Part shown: piece after piece, positions 37,593 to 46,133 of the stretch
Layout: every line of letters starts with the position of its first letter
How positions within the stretch are numbered: the stretch's first letter is position 1
Source: Aliiglaciecola sp. 3_MG-2023
GTDB taxonomy: Bacteria > Pseudomonadota > Gammaproteobacteria > Enterobacterales > Alteromonadaceae
DNA length: 64,000 nt
NCBI RefSeq assembly: GCF_030548205.1
Contig: NZ_JAUORV010000013.1
Coordinates: 62,001 to 126,000, forward strand
Reading direction: 5' to 3'
Notes under the pieces: model-generated
Databases searched by the model: none
What the model saw: only the letters and a program-made list of their open reading frames with translations
What the model was told of the DNA's origin: nothing
Position numbers and translations under genes: made by a program

Positions 37593-39998
37593 TTAGAAGT
37601 TGCCTCTTATACCCACAGCGAAACTACGTCCTGGGCGAGGGGCTATATCTTTTATAAATGAGGTGTGAACTCGCGCTTCGGTATCAGTCAGATTTGTGCC
37701 TTTTAGATACACCATAATGTCTTGATTGGAGACGGGTAAATCATAAGAAACACTTGCATCAACCATGGTATAGCCAGCTGTACTTGTTTCATCCGTTGCT
37801 ACATGGTCTTGGCTTTGATAACGGGTAACATCTAAGTGGGCTGTCAAGCTGTCATCTACGTAGGCGAATTGAGTCCCAAATCGAAGTGGAGACGTGCGTG
37901 GTAAGTTGCCACCATCTTTTAAACGTGCGCGAACAAAATCAGAGAATACTGTTGCTTTGATTGTATCTGTTGCCTGCCATGCCACTTGAACTTCAAAACC
38001 ATTTAGCACCACATCATCAGTTTCAAATATATAAACTGGCAACTCGTCAGTGTGCTCCTCTTCTTCGGCATCATGGTCATGGTCATGGTCATGCTCATCG
38101 TCATGGTCATGACTACTTTCAACAAAAAGACCGGTATTGGTTTGATAGTAGTAATTGTCTACTTGGTTATAGAAAGCATTAAAGACGAATGCCACATCAC
38201 CTTGGGTTTTACGCAGTGTCAAATCAATGTTATTGGCAGTTTCAAGGTCGATTGTTTCACCCGATAAACCAATTTCTTCACCGTCTAACGCGAATAAAGC
38301 GCCAACTTCATAGCTATTGGTTCCAATATGCGCCCCAAAAGACAAAAGCTCAGCGGCCGAAGGTGCTCGCTCTGAACGTGAAACAGAAAGTCCAATGTTA
38401 TAACCGGGTGTAAAATCCCAAACTAAACCTGCCGACAAACTCACAGGTGTAAATTTGTGTGCTACGTCGAAAACCCGTGTAGCAGTTTCTTCATCACCGT
38501 GGTCATGATCATGCTCATCTTCCTCTTCTTCTTCGTGTTCATGGGCCTCAAGAACAGGCAGTAACACATCATCGGCATCTATAGTTACTCGCTCAATTCG
38601 CGCACCAAACTGCAATAACACATCGCCAAAGTGTTTTTCTTCCATCAACGCTAGAGCAATAGTTTCAGATTTAGAAGGTGGAGTGAAAGCCTCTTCGCCA
38701 ACCGCTGAAATGTCACTGTTTTTGAAATGCAGGCTAAATCCGCCGTTCCAATCTGATAAAGGATTATGCAGAACGTCTACTTTTATTTCGTGGGTATCAT
38801 TTTCAAATAACGTTCCCACAGCATCATTTTCAATTTCAGAATGTTCGTAGTCTGTATAGGCTCCGCGCACATTTACCTGATTGATCCATTCTGACTGAAT
38901 ATTGATTTCACTAAGCAGTTGAATTCGAGTTTGTTCCAAATCTGCATAAACGTTGACGTCTCCATCATGTGAGTGACCAGGAATACCGTATTCACGATTA
39001 AACTGTTCCACTGCAACGCCAACATAACCCGCATCAAAAAGATAACTTGCACCTAATGTGAAACCGTTTGATTTCTCTGAGCTGTTTTCTACAACATAAT
39101 CATGGCTTTCTTCTTCTTCATGATCATGCTCTTCTTCTTCAACCTCAGCCTCAACTGGCACTTCATAATCTTCAGACTCATGCCAAAAACCATCCGCATA
39201 AAAACCAAAAGACTCATAACCAGTGGTAACATTAAAGCTAGCTAGCTTTTTCTCATCAGCTGAATTGGTTTCAAGCAACCATTCACCGCGAGTTGTGTTG
39301 TCGGTGGGCACTCTTCCATCGACTACGTTAACCACACCACCGATTGCGCCGCTGCCATAGAAAAGTGTTGCTGGGCCGCGTAACACTTCAATTTGTTGAG
39401 ATGTTGACGCTTCAGTGGCCACTGAATGATCTGGTCCCACTCGTGAAACATCACTCACATCTAGACCGTTTTGTGCGATTAACACACGCGGGCCACTTAA
39501 ACCACGGATAATAGGTGTACTAGCAACATTGCCGTGAAAGTTGGATTGAACACCAGGAAGTTTTTCTAAAGTATCACCAAGGGTAGAAGCTTGTTGACGA
39601 CGTAAAGTTTCACCAGAAAGGACACTAACCGGTGAAGCAGACTCCATCACCGACATATGAATAGGAGTACCAACAATATCGATGACTTCAATAGGTGAAC
39701 GAATGAGGGTAAGCGCTAGAGCTTCAACGCCATCTTCAGTTAGCACGATATCTTGGTAAAGATGGGCAAAACCTGAAGCAGAGATATGCAGCTCATTTAA
39801 CCCTGCTTTTAAATCATTAAATACGAAGCGCCCGTCACTATTAGTGAGCGTTTTAGCACTCGTACCCTCAACAGTGATTAGCGCCCCTTTAACGGCATTC
39901 CCTTCACTATTTTTCACTACCCCTTCTATAGATTGTGCCATTAAGCTCGCCGGTATGAGCGCACTAACAAGTGCCACAATTCGCGATATTTTATACAT
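37593..39998 (-). CDS. ZnuD-like TonB-dependent zinc receptor with His-rich loops
   Basis: An 801-residue outer membrane receptor. Order: signal peptide MYKISRIVALVSALIPASLMAQ; a carboxypeptidase-regulatory-like domain (about 23-105, SIEGVVKNSEGNAVKGALIT); a plug (about 115-230, IEVLRGPATLFYGSGAIGGV); and a barrel ending RPGRSFAVGIRGNF. Three His/Asp/Glu-rich loops are seen, for example EVEEEEHDHEEEESHD, EEEEEDEHDHDHGDEE and DDEHDHDHDHDAEEEEH, as in zinc receptors. ATG 39998 has GGAG six bases upstream; the upstream start at 40031 lacks one. Two Zur-like boxes lie just upstream. Zinc is the expected substrate. Confidence 0.9.
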   Translation of the reverse strand: MYKISRIVALVSALIPASLMAQSIEGVVKNSEGNAVKGALITVEGTSAKTLTNSDGRFVFNDLKAGLNELHISASGFAHLYQDIVLTEDGVEALALTLIRSPIEVIDIVGTPIHMSVMESASPVSVLSGETLRRQQASTLGDTLEKLPGVQSNFHGNVASTPIIRGLSGPRVLIAQNGLDVSDVSRVGPDHSVATEASTSQQIEVLRGPATLFYGSGAIGGVVNVVDGRVPTDNTTRGEWLLETNSADEKKLASFNVTTGYESFGFYADGFWHESEDYEVPVEAEVEEEEHDHEEEESHDYVVENSSEKSNGFTLGASYLFDAGYVGVAVEQFNREYGIPGHSHDGDVNVYADLEQTRIQLLSEINIQSEWINQVNVRGAYTDYEHSEIENDAVGTLFENDTHEIKVDVLHNPLSDWNGGFSLHFKNSDISAVGEEAFTPPSKSETIALALMEEKHFGDVLLQFGARIERVTIDADDVLLPVLEAHEHEEEEEDEHDHDHGDEETATRVFDVAHKFTPVSLSAGLVWDFTPGYNIGLSVSRSERAPSAAELLSFGAHIGTNSYEVGALFALDGEEIGLSGETIDLETANNIDLTLRKTQGDVAFVFNAFYNQVDNYYYQTNTGLFVESSHDHDDEHDHDHDHDAEEEEHTDELPVYIFETDDVVLNGFEVQVAWQATDTIKATVFSDFVRARLKDGGNLPRTSPLRFGTQFAYVDDSLTAHLDVTRYQSQDHVATDETSTAGYTMVDASVSYDLPVSNQDIMVYLKGTNLTDTEARVHTSFIKDIAPRPGRSFAVGIRGNF

Positions 39999-40011
39999 CC
40001 CAGTCTCCAGT

Positions 40012-40029
40012 GTTATGTTATATTGTTTC
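40012..40029. promoter_or_regulatory. Zur-like box 1 (znuD side)
   Basis: GTTATGTTATATTGTTTC resembles the gammaproteobacterial Zur palindrome with core ATGTTATA. It lies 14 bp upstream of the znuD-like start codon and 29 bp from a second copy. Confidence 0.7.
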
Positions 40030-40040
40030 ACTTATTTGAA

Positions 40041-40058
40041 GTTATGTTATAATGTATC
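40041..40058. promoter_or_regulatory. Zur-like box 2 (zur side)
   Basis: GTTATGTTATAATGTATC is the second box in the znuD-zur divergent region. It contains a TATAAT (40048-40053) that could be the -10 of the rightward zur promoter, so binding here would repress zur itself. Confidence 0.75.
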
Positions 40059-40213
40059 GAAATCAAAGGCAATCCTATACGTTGGAAAAATTTGTCTTAA
40101 GGGGTTATCAACACAAGCAGGTTCGTAATGGCAAGTTCAGCCTAACTTTATCCTTGCTATTGATGAGGAAATGACGGCCTCAATATGCGACAAGTCGATT
40201 AGGAATAAAGACA

Positions 40214-40711
40214 ATGAAGTCTAGTGAAACGAAAAATATGATCTCGGTAGCAAGGCTAATTTGTGAAGAGTCTGGCAGTAGGTTGACGGAGAAACGTCAA
40301 CACGTATTAGAAGTGCTATTCAAACTAAACACACCTGTCTCAGCATACGAACTAACAGATCACTACAAAAAGACAATTGGTGCATCTATTACCGCAATGT
40401 CGGTTTATCGTATATTGGAATTTTTAGAAACAGCGAAGCTAGTTCACCGTCTTAATTCCATAAACAAATACATTATTTGTGCTCCCACCTTTGGGCCATG
40501 GAAACATCAACCGCCGCTTTTCCTGATTTGTAAATCTTGTCAGAGTATAAAAAAAGTCGAATTGGCAAACGACTTGATTAAAGCACTGTCTGAACAAGCA
40601 CAAACCGCGGGCTTTTCGGTTTTAGGATCTCAAATTGAACTCAATACCATATGCGATAAGTGCGCTTCGCAAAAGCTTAAAAATAATTACTCAGGAGTAG
40701 TAAATGGCTAA
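40214..40711 (+). CDS. zur: Zinc uptake regulator, Fur family
   Basis: A 165-residue Fur-type repressor. The N-terminal winged helix has LTEKRQHVLEVLFKLNTPVSAYEL and the recognition region AMSVYRILEFLETAKLVHRL. The C-terminal part has two CxxC pairs for a structural zinc (LICKSCQ and TICDKCAS), and HQPPLFLICKSC fits Zur rather than Fur. Zn-bound Zur represses uptake genes. Two Zur-like boxes lie in the divergent region upstream, so it is likely self-regulated. It overlaps the following merC-like gene by 8 bp and should be co-translated with it. Confidence 0.9.
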   Translation: MKSSETKNMISVARLICEESGSRLTEKRQHVLEVLFKLNTPVSAYELTDHYKKTIGASITAMSVYRILEFLETAKLVHRLNSINKYIICAPTFGPWKHQPPLFLICKSCQSIKKVELANDLIKALSEQAQTAGFSVLGSQIELNTICDKCASQKLKNNYSGVVNG

Positions 40712-41114
40712 GATTCAAGAAATAAGTGATAAAGCAGCGGTAGGATTATCGCTACTGTGTGTCATTCACTGTCTCTTTTTTCCTATTTTGCTCATTCTTA
40801 TGCCACCGCTTTCTGGGCTGTTCGCCATAAACGATGCGCTATTCCACCGTTGGCTGCTATTCGCCGTTGTGCCCATTAGCGTCATAGCGCTGATAATGGG
40901 TTACTTCCATCATCGCAGTGGCCGCGTTTTTTTAATTGCTTCATTTGGACTGACGCTACTCATTTTAACTGCCTTGATAGGTCATGACTTACTTGGCAAC
41001 TATGGTGAAGTTGCAATGACCGTTTTTGGATCATGCATTATTGCCTTTGCTCATATTCGAAATTACCAGTTACAACGAAAAAACAAACTTCCAACACCTC
41101 ATACATCGGAATAG
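40704..41114 (+). CDS. MerC-family membrane protein (first copy)
   Basis: A 136-residue inner membrane protein with four hydrophobic segments. The first contains CVIHC (about residues 19-23), the cysteine/histidine metal site of MerC, and loops carry His pairs ([14 protein letters not shown]). MerC proteins move mercuric ions in mer operons, but there are no other mer genes here. The gene overlaps zur and precedes a zinc GTPase, so zinc or another divalent metal is a better guess. A paralogue is at 46134. The ATG overlaps the zur stop by 8 bp. Confidence 0.85.
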   Translation: MAKIQEISDKAAVGLSLLCVIHCLFFPILLILMPPLSGLFAINDALFHRWLLFAVVPISVIALIMGYFHHRSGRVFLIASFGLTLLILTALIGHDLLGNYGEVAMTVFGSCIIAFAHIRNYQLQRKNKLPTPHTSE

Positions 41115-41122
41115 ACGTAAAT

Positions 41123-42328
41123 ATGAACCCACAAAAACTCCCCGTTACTGTGTTATCAGGATTTCTTGGCGCAGGAAAAACCACCGTACTGAGTCATATT
41201 TTAAATAATCGCCAAGATAAAAAAGTGGCGGTCATCGTCAATGATATGAGCGAAATCAATATCGATGCATCTATCTTAAAAAGTGACGTTTCGTTAAATC
41301 ATAGTGATGAAAAATTAGTCGAGATGAGTAACGGCTGTATATGCTGCACTCTTCGAGAAGACTTATTGCTTGAAGTCACTAAACTCGCTGCTACTGGAAA
41401 ATTTGATTATTTGCTAATTGAATCAACGGGTATTTCAGAGCCGTTACCGGTAGCCGAAACCTTCACCTTTACCGATGAAGATGGCATCTCTTTATCAGAT
41501 GTAGCCACCCTAGATACCATGGTAACAGTAGTAGATGCAGTGAATTTTCTAAAAGATTACGACGAAGCAAAATACTTGCAAGAAACCGGTGAAAGTTTGG
41601 GTGAAGAAGACGAGCGCAGCGTCGCAGATCTTCTGGTTGATCAAGTCGAATTTGCTGATGTTATCCTTATTAGTAAAACCGATTTGGTTGATGATCAGCA
41701 CATAAAACGACTAAAAGCGGTCTTGCGAAGCCTCAATACACAGGCGCATATTCTGCCAATCAGTAACGGCAACATCAGGGTAGATAGTATTCTAGGTACA
41801 GGGCTATTTGATTTTGATAAAGCACAGCAAGCGCCTGGTTGGTTGCAAGAATTACGTGGTGAGCATACTCCAGAAACGGAAGAATATGGAATAAATAGCT
41901 TTAGCTACGGTGCAAGAAGACCCTTTCATCCACAAAAATTCTACCAGTTCCTACACAGCACCGAAGAGTACGGCAAGTTACTTCGCTCAAAAGGATACTT
42001 TTGGTTAGCTACACGCCCAGAATTCGCAGGCCAATGGAGTCAAGCCGGTGGAATTGCAAGGTACGGTTTTGGTGGTTTATTCTGGAAAGCCGCGCCACCG
42101 GAACAATGGCCCACTGATGATGAATCACTTAAATCAATTAACGAGTTATGGGTGGAACCTTTTGGAGATATGCGCCAAGAGCTGGTGTTTATCGGTCAAA
42201 ACCTAGACCAACACAGCATCACCCAAGCCTTAGATCAATGCTTATTAAACGATGCCGAATTACTCCAAGGAAAAGATTACTGGAAAACCCTTAGCGACCC
42301 ATTCCCAGCTTGGGAATTAGATGATTAA
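41123..42328 (+). CDS. zigA: ZigA-type COG0523 GTPase, zinc chaperone
   Basis: A 401-residue cytoplasmic G3E GTPase of the CobW/ZigA group. It has the P-loop GFLGAGKTT, the metal motif CICC in [11 protein letters not shown], a Walker B-like ESTGISEP and a guanine-recognition SKTD, followed by a CobW C-terminal domain from about residue 270 ([20 protein letters not shown]). ZigA-like members deliver zinc to enzymes under shortage. ATG 41123 is 8 bp after the merC stop; the longer open frame to 41033 overlaps merC and is not needed. Third gene of the predicted Zur-regulated zur-merC-zigA operon. Confidence 0.9.
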   Translation: MNPQKLPVTVLSGFLGAGKTTVLSHILNNRQDKKVAVIVNDMSEINIDASILKSDVSLNHSDEKLVEMSNGCICCTLREDLLLEVTKLAATGKFDYLLIESTGISEPLPVAETFTFTDEDGISLSDVATLDTMVTVVDAVNFLKDYDEAKYLQETGESLGEEDERSVADLLVDQVEFADVILISKTDLVDDQHIKRLKAVLRSLNTQAHILPISNGNIRVDSILGTGLFDFDKAQQAPGWLQELRGEHTPETEEYGINSFSYGARRPFHPQKFYQFLHSTEEYGKLLRSKGYFWLATRPEFAGQWSQAGGIARYGFGGLFWKAAPPEQWPTDDESLKSINELWVEPFGDMRQELVFIGQNLDQHSITQALDQCLLNDAELLQGKDYWKTLSDPFPAWELDD

Positions 42329-42354
42329 TCGCGGATATTTAAGTTAAGCCATAA

Positions 42355-42374
42355 CGCTATGCTTAAGCATAGCG
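42355..42374. repeat. Perfect 20 bp palindrome after zigA
   Basis: CGCTATGCTTAAGCATAGCG is a perfect inverted repeat, 27 bp after the zigA stop. It lacks a following T-run, so it is not a clear intrinsic terminator. It lies at the 5' edge of the broken toxin gene. Confidence 0.6.
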
Positions 42375-42601
42375 ATTGTTGGCAAGCTGCAAAAAAGCTC
42401 GTGAAAACTGTTTTTAAACGTATAAAACATTTACAAAGTTATCCTGAGGCAGGGAAAGTACCAAATGAAATTCCGACGGTAAACTATCGCTAGCTTGTCG
42501 TTAAGCCGTGTCGACTATTTTATAAATTTGAGAGTAATAAAGTATTTATTTTGCATGTGATGCGCCAAGAACAGGATCTTCGTCGATTTCTTTTGACTTA
42601 A
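42359..42601 (+). pseudogene. Broken ParE/RelE-family toxin remnant
   Basis: Reading from ATG 42359 gives 44 codons (with KTVFKRIKHLQSYPEAGKVP then NEIPTVNYR), an in-frame TAG at 42491-42493, then a further 35 codons LVVKPCRLFYKFESNKVFIL and HVMRQEQDLRRFLLT to TAA at 42599-42601. The read-through sequence has the typical ParE C-terminal half: Pro-Glu-x-Gly, then Tyr-Arg-x-Leu-Val-Val-x-Pro-x-Arg, Phe-Tyr-Lys and the ending Arg-Arg-Phe-Leu. The TAG replaces a residue that is usually Glu. About 20-25 N-terminal residues usual for ParE are also missing, and no antitoxin gene is nearby. I treat it as dead unless the stop is a sequencing error. Confidence 0.75.
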
Positions 42602-42689
42602 TATCGATACCGTTACCAACTGCCTTAATTACGACGATGCACTCCCCCCGTTTTAAATGGGTACTTCTTAATAGTATTGATAACGCTAC

Positions 42690-43691
42690 TCAAGTAGCAC
42701 TTAAACCTAACGCGCTTTCTAATATTTTGCAGGTTTGTTCAGCTAGCAATTTATTTTGCGTAAGAAATTCAATTCGAGAATCCTTTGCACTGTCCAAAGT
42801 AGTCAAACGCAATACTCCATCACTGAAGTTACAACCCACTCCCCCTTCTTGAGTAATGAAAACGGCTTTCAGGCGTTCTACATTTATACCACTTAATGTA
42901 TCTACAATGAGTTGATAATCAAAAAGCTCAGCAGGAGCACAAACCCAACCACAAGCGAAATAACCTTCTCCACTGTTTTCCACCTTAATTGACCCTTTTG
43001 TGGGGACTTTTATCCCTGGATTCAGAATTGAATGTGCCGCGTGATTATGCTGATGTACATAAACACTTTGTAGATGTTGAGACTTATTTGAAAGTAAATT
43101 TGGATCAATAACGCCCTTGTTAGAAAACACAACAGGAGTGTTTGTTATCCCTAATTCGTCCAAATATTTAACTAACATTGGCTTTGATTCATGGTTATAT
43201 AGATCAGACTTAGTTGCCACCACGTAATCAGCTATTTGCAGCTGCTCTTGAAAGGTTTTATGCGCCCGCCAGCGGGGCTGAGTTAGTTTACGTGCATCAA
43301 TTAAACCTAGGGTTGCGTGAACATCAAGTACACCTTTGTAATCTTCGGAGGTAAGTGTGGCTAAAACCTCTTTTGGGTGACCAAGGCCTGTTGGTTCAAT
43401 AATTAAGCGATGGGGTTTTGCATGAGCCAACAGCAGATTCAAGGTTATTTTCATGGGTAGTCCTGAAGTACAACACATGCATCCTCCTGGCACTTCTCGA
43501 ATGTAAACACCGGTTTCTTCAGGGCTATTTAAAAGAGCAGCATCGACTCCGACTTCACCAAATTCATTAACTAATACTGCCCACCTTTCTTCTTTAGGTT
43601 TATGCTCTAACAGGGACTGAATTAACGTGGTCTTCCCTACCCCCAAAGCACCCGTAATAATATTGGTGGGTACGTTGGTAACCTCAAGCAT
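42690..43691 (-). CDS. COG0523 (CobW/YeiR-like) GTPase, second copy
   Basis: A 333-residue G3E GTPase distinct from the ZigA-type one. It has the P-loop GALGVGKTT, CMCC in GGCMCCTSGLPM, EPTGLGHP and TKSD. A short His-rich stretch VHQHNHAAH lies in the linker near residue 220, followed by a C-terminal domain (FACGWVCAPAELFDYQLI) like that of YeiR. Such proteins are zinc-binding GTPases and metal chaperones. Its start overlaps the stop of the PhoX-like gene by 8 bp, so the two are translated together. Confidence 0.88.
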   Translation of the reverse strand: MLEVTNVPTNIITGALGVGKTTLIQSLLEHKPKEERWAVLVNEFGEVGVDAALLNSPEETGVYIREVPGGCMCCTSGLPMKITLNLLLAHAKPHRLIIEPTGLGHPKEVLATLTSEDYKGVLDVHATLGLIDARKLTQPRWRAHKTFQEQLQIADYVVATKSDLYNHESKPMLVKYLDELGITNTPVVFSNKGVIDPNLLSNKSQHLQSVYVHQHNHAAHSILNPGIKVPTKGSIKVENSGEGYFACGWVCAPAELFDYQLIVDTLSGINVERLKAVFITQEGGVGCNFSDGVLRLTTLDSAKDSRIEFLTQNKLLAEQTCKILESALGLSAT

Positions 43692-45087
43692 AGAGTGATC
43701 CCCAAGGTCCTCTTATTGCTAATGTGAGGGTGGGAGAATAAAGATTTACAAACAACACAGAACCATCAGCGGAGAAACATGCGCCAGCCGGTTCAGTTTG
43801 CCAACGAACCTTTGCAAAGTCATAAACTTGACCTTGCGGACTGACCCCTTTGAGGTGATTATTGACAACATCTGAATACTGATCTTCACACACTATTAAG
43901 TGGCCGCTAGGAGCTACCGCTAAATTATCTCCAAAGTTAAAGGTCGCTTTGTTGGGGCTTTCCACAAACAACGTCAGCGTGCCGGTTTGTGTTCCCTTAC
44001 TTTGATGTTTGCTTTCAGGTGAAGGCCGGTAGCGCATAATTTGCCCTAATTTGGCTTTGCCACCACTGGTACAACAAAAATACATTTCTTGTTCACCAAA
44101 ATGAATTCCTTCCCCTCGCGCAAACACCGCAGCGCCTCTTGCAAACCCTCTTAAACGAAGATCATCTTCGGGACTTTCGACGTTGTCGAGGTCTATCCAT
44201 TGACAAGCATAATCCTGATTAATTTGCATTTGCGGTTGCTGCCAATTTCGAGTGTCGAATTTGGGCTTTCCTGCTATCACTAGGGCCTGTAATTGTCCGC
44301 CCGCTTTTAAATCATCTTTGATATTGGGCACAAATCGATAAAACAAGCTGTCAGGTCGATCTTCTGTAAGATAAACAATACCACTGACTGGATCGACACA
44401 AGCCGCTTCATGATTAAATCGTCCCATAGCTTTTATTGGTTCTGGTTTTACCAATGTTGTTGCTCTCGAAGGAACTTCAAACACATAGCCGTGATTTTTG
44501 TTGATTGCATTAGAAGCCGTGGCTACTGATTCTTCGCAGGTTAACCAACTTCCCCAAGGAGTAGTGCCACCAGAACAATTACGGATGGTACCTAGCAATG
44601 ACATGAACTGAGATTCGACTTGTCGCTTTTTTAAATTGTAGACAATATTACTGGTTCCCCCTGGCAAAGGAATGCCCGATGAATCAGTATCATACACCCT
44701 TGTACTATGGATACTTTTATCTGCGAGCTGGTTAGCAGATTTTGACGGCGACAATTCATGATTACGCACCAACACCACTCGCTCATCGTCCAATTCAAAA
44801 CAGCCCATACCATCTGCTCTGTCGGGCACAGTTAATCCGTCATCCATAGGATCACCGAAATGCGAAATTTGCTGATAGCTAAACCCAGGGAGTAAATCAA
44901 TAATGCCTTTAGGATCTGGAACCAAGCTACCCAGCGCCGCGGGGCCAGAAGGCAAATTGGATAAGTTGCCTGAAGCTGCGGATACATTCGACAAATAACG
45001 AGTTAATTCCCCGCCTTGTAAATGTGTCGCAAGACCACTAAATGCAACCGCAATAAAACCTCGATTAAACTCTCTTCGGGTAACCAT
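43684..45087 (-). CDS. PhoX-family (DUF839) phosphatase, Tat-exported
   Basis: A 467-residue protein. MVTRREFNRGFIAVAFSGLA is a twin-arginine signal, so it is exported folded. The mature part has the PhoX blocks NCSGGTTPWGSWLTCEESVA, MGRFNHEAACVDPVSGIVYL followed by TEDRPDSLFYRF, and NLAVAPSGHLIVCEDQ. PhoX is a calcium/iron alkaline phosphatase that needs no zinc. ATG 45087 has AGGA six bases upstream and starts right at the Tat motif; the earlier ATG 45093 and 45120 are less likely. It is followed by a COG0523 GTPase and is divergent from zrgA, with Zur-like boxes 230 bp upstream. Activity on phosphate esters is inferred from family. Confidence 0.85.
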   Translation of the reverse strand: MVTRREFNRGFIAVAFSGLATHLQGGELTRYLSNVSAASGNLSNLPSGPAALGSLVPDPKGIIDLLPGFSYQQISHFGDPMDDGLTVPDRADGMGCFELDDERVVLVRNHELSPSKSANQLADKSIHSTRVYDTDSSGIPLPGGTSNIVYNLKKRQVESQFMSLLGTIRNCSGGTTPWGSWLTCEESVATASNAINKNHGYVFEVPSRATTLVKPEPIKAMGRFNHEAACVDPVSGIVYLTEDRPDSLFYRFVPNIKDDLKAGGQLQALVIAGKPKFDTRNWQQPQMQINQDYACQWIDLDNVESPEDDLRLRGFARGAAVFARGEGIHFGEQEMYFCCTSGGKAKLGQIMRYRPSPESKHQSKGTQTGTLTLFVESPNKATFNFGDNLAVAPSGHLIVCEDQYSDVVNNHLKGVSPQGQVYDFAKVRWQTEPAGACFSADGSVLFVNLYSPTLTLAIRGPWGSLYA

Positions 45088-45317
45088 AAACATTCCTATT
45101 TTAATACCAAACGTTAGCATTTCTCTAATTGGCGACTACTGCAACCAAAAAATAATGCTTTGGGTGGGCGATAACCTCATTATTAGACAGTATATTCATG
45201 CGTCGATGCAGATTTATGACAAAGCCTTAATCACTGAATTGCCAAGATTAGCATGGGCTTATTGGTGAGTTAATAGCAACGACAAAGCTGTTGGCTATCG
45301 ATCACCTCAATAAGTTC

Positions 45318-45335
45318 GATATGTTATACTATATC
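45318..45335. promoter_or_regulatory. Zur-like box 3 (zrgA side)
   Basis: GATATGTTATACTATATC is the most symmetrical of the four boxes: GATAT and ATATC mirror each other. It fits the known gammaproteobacterial Zur consensus closely. Confidence 0.8.
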
Positions 45336-45345
45336 AATTTAAAAA

Positions 45346-45363
45346 GTAATGTTATATTATCTC
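45346..45363. promoter_or_regulatory. Zur-like box 4 (zrgA side)
   Basis: GTAATGTTATATTATCTC shares the core with the other boxes and starts 28 bp after box 3, almost the same spacing as boxes 1 and 2. Confidence 0.72.
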
Positions 45364-45463
45364 TATTATTCGTAAAAAGTCCCATTCACTGACCGAGTTT
45401 TAAAACAACCAGTATTGTGTAAACGGGTCAAATTAACGAAACCTAATTGAGAAGGGGGTAAAA

Positions 45464-46000
45464 ATGAAGTCATTTATTTTAGGCATTCTGATCTTTGTTA
45501 GCTGGACCGCGGCAGTGCATAGTCAACAACATATCCATGGACAGGGTTCGGTATTTATTGCTCAGGAAAATGATTTATGGCAGGTACAATTCGTACTCCC
45601 TGCCTCTGACATACTTGGTTTTGAACATAGCCCTGAAAATGAGCAACAAAGACTGATAGCTGAGCAATTTGACCAAAAACAAAAACACTTCGAAAACCTA
45701 ATCCAATTTGATGTCAATTGTACACAAGTGAATTATTCCCAGAGTTCCCTTGAGTTTGGTGAAGACGAGCATTCCGACAGCCACGAGCTTTCTGACAACC
45801 ATGAGCATTCCGGTGAACATGAACATAGTGACATAGAGATTTTATACCTAATTGAATGCCCCGATGAGGTAACTCAGGTCTCTTTTCCGATTTTAAATTC
45901 AAGCAACAATTTACAAAATTTAGCAGTTCAGTGGAGCATTCAAACTGGACAAGGCTCAACCTTAATAAACCCTAAGCGTCATCAATTGAAGTGGCATTAA
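45464..46000 (+). CDS. zrgA: ZrgA-family (DUF2796) periplasmic zinc protein
   Basis: A 178-residue exported protein. MKSFILGILIFVSWTAAVHS is the signal peptide and the mature start is QQHIHGQGSVFIAQENDLWQ, the ZrgA/DUF2796 N-terminal block with an early HxHG. The middle has SHELSDNHEHSGEHEHSD, a likely zinc-binding stretch. In Vibrio cholerae ZrgA belongs to a TonB-linked zinc uptake system. Here no exbB/exbD/tonB genes follow. AAGGGGG lies six bases before the ATG. Two Zur-like boxes are upstream. Confidence 0.9.
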   Translation: MKSFILGILIFVSWTAAVHSQQHIHGQGSVFIAQENDLWQVQFVLPASDILGFEHSPENEQQRLIAEQFDQKQKHFENLIQFDVNCTQVNYSQSSLEFGEDEHSDSHELSDNHEHSGEHEHSDIEILYLIECPDEVTQVSFPILNSSNNLQNLAVQWSIQTGQGSTLINPKRHQLKWH

Positions 46001-46133
46001 CCATCAATAAGGTTGTTAGGCCCCTTACTTTGAATTGCCAATATCGGTGCGCAGTATCGTTAAATTTGAAGATGGTATTTTTCGCAGAATGAGTCAGTGA
46101 CGACAGCACCATTAAAATTAACTAGGAATCAAA

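Larger units (their letters stand above)
42329..42689. other. Region between convergent zigA and second COG0523 gene
   Basis: 361 bases without an intact gene. It contains the 20 bp palindrome and the toxin remnant listed separately; 42602-42689 shows nothing recognisable. Confidence 0.5.
45088..45463. other. Divergent region between phoX-like and zrgA genes
   Basis: 376 bases. Two Zur-like boxes (45318-45335 and 45346-45363) lie about 100-145 bp before zrgA and 230 bp or more before the phoX-like gene. AAGGGGG precedes the zrgA ATG. Nothing else is recognisable. Confidence 0.6.

Noticed and set aside
40704-41114. Mercury resistance operon
   Set aside because: MerC-like proteins occur, but merR, merT, merP and merA are absent and the neighbours are zinc genes.
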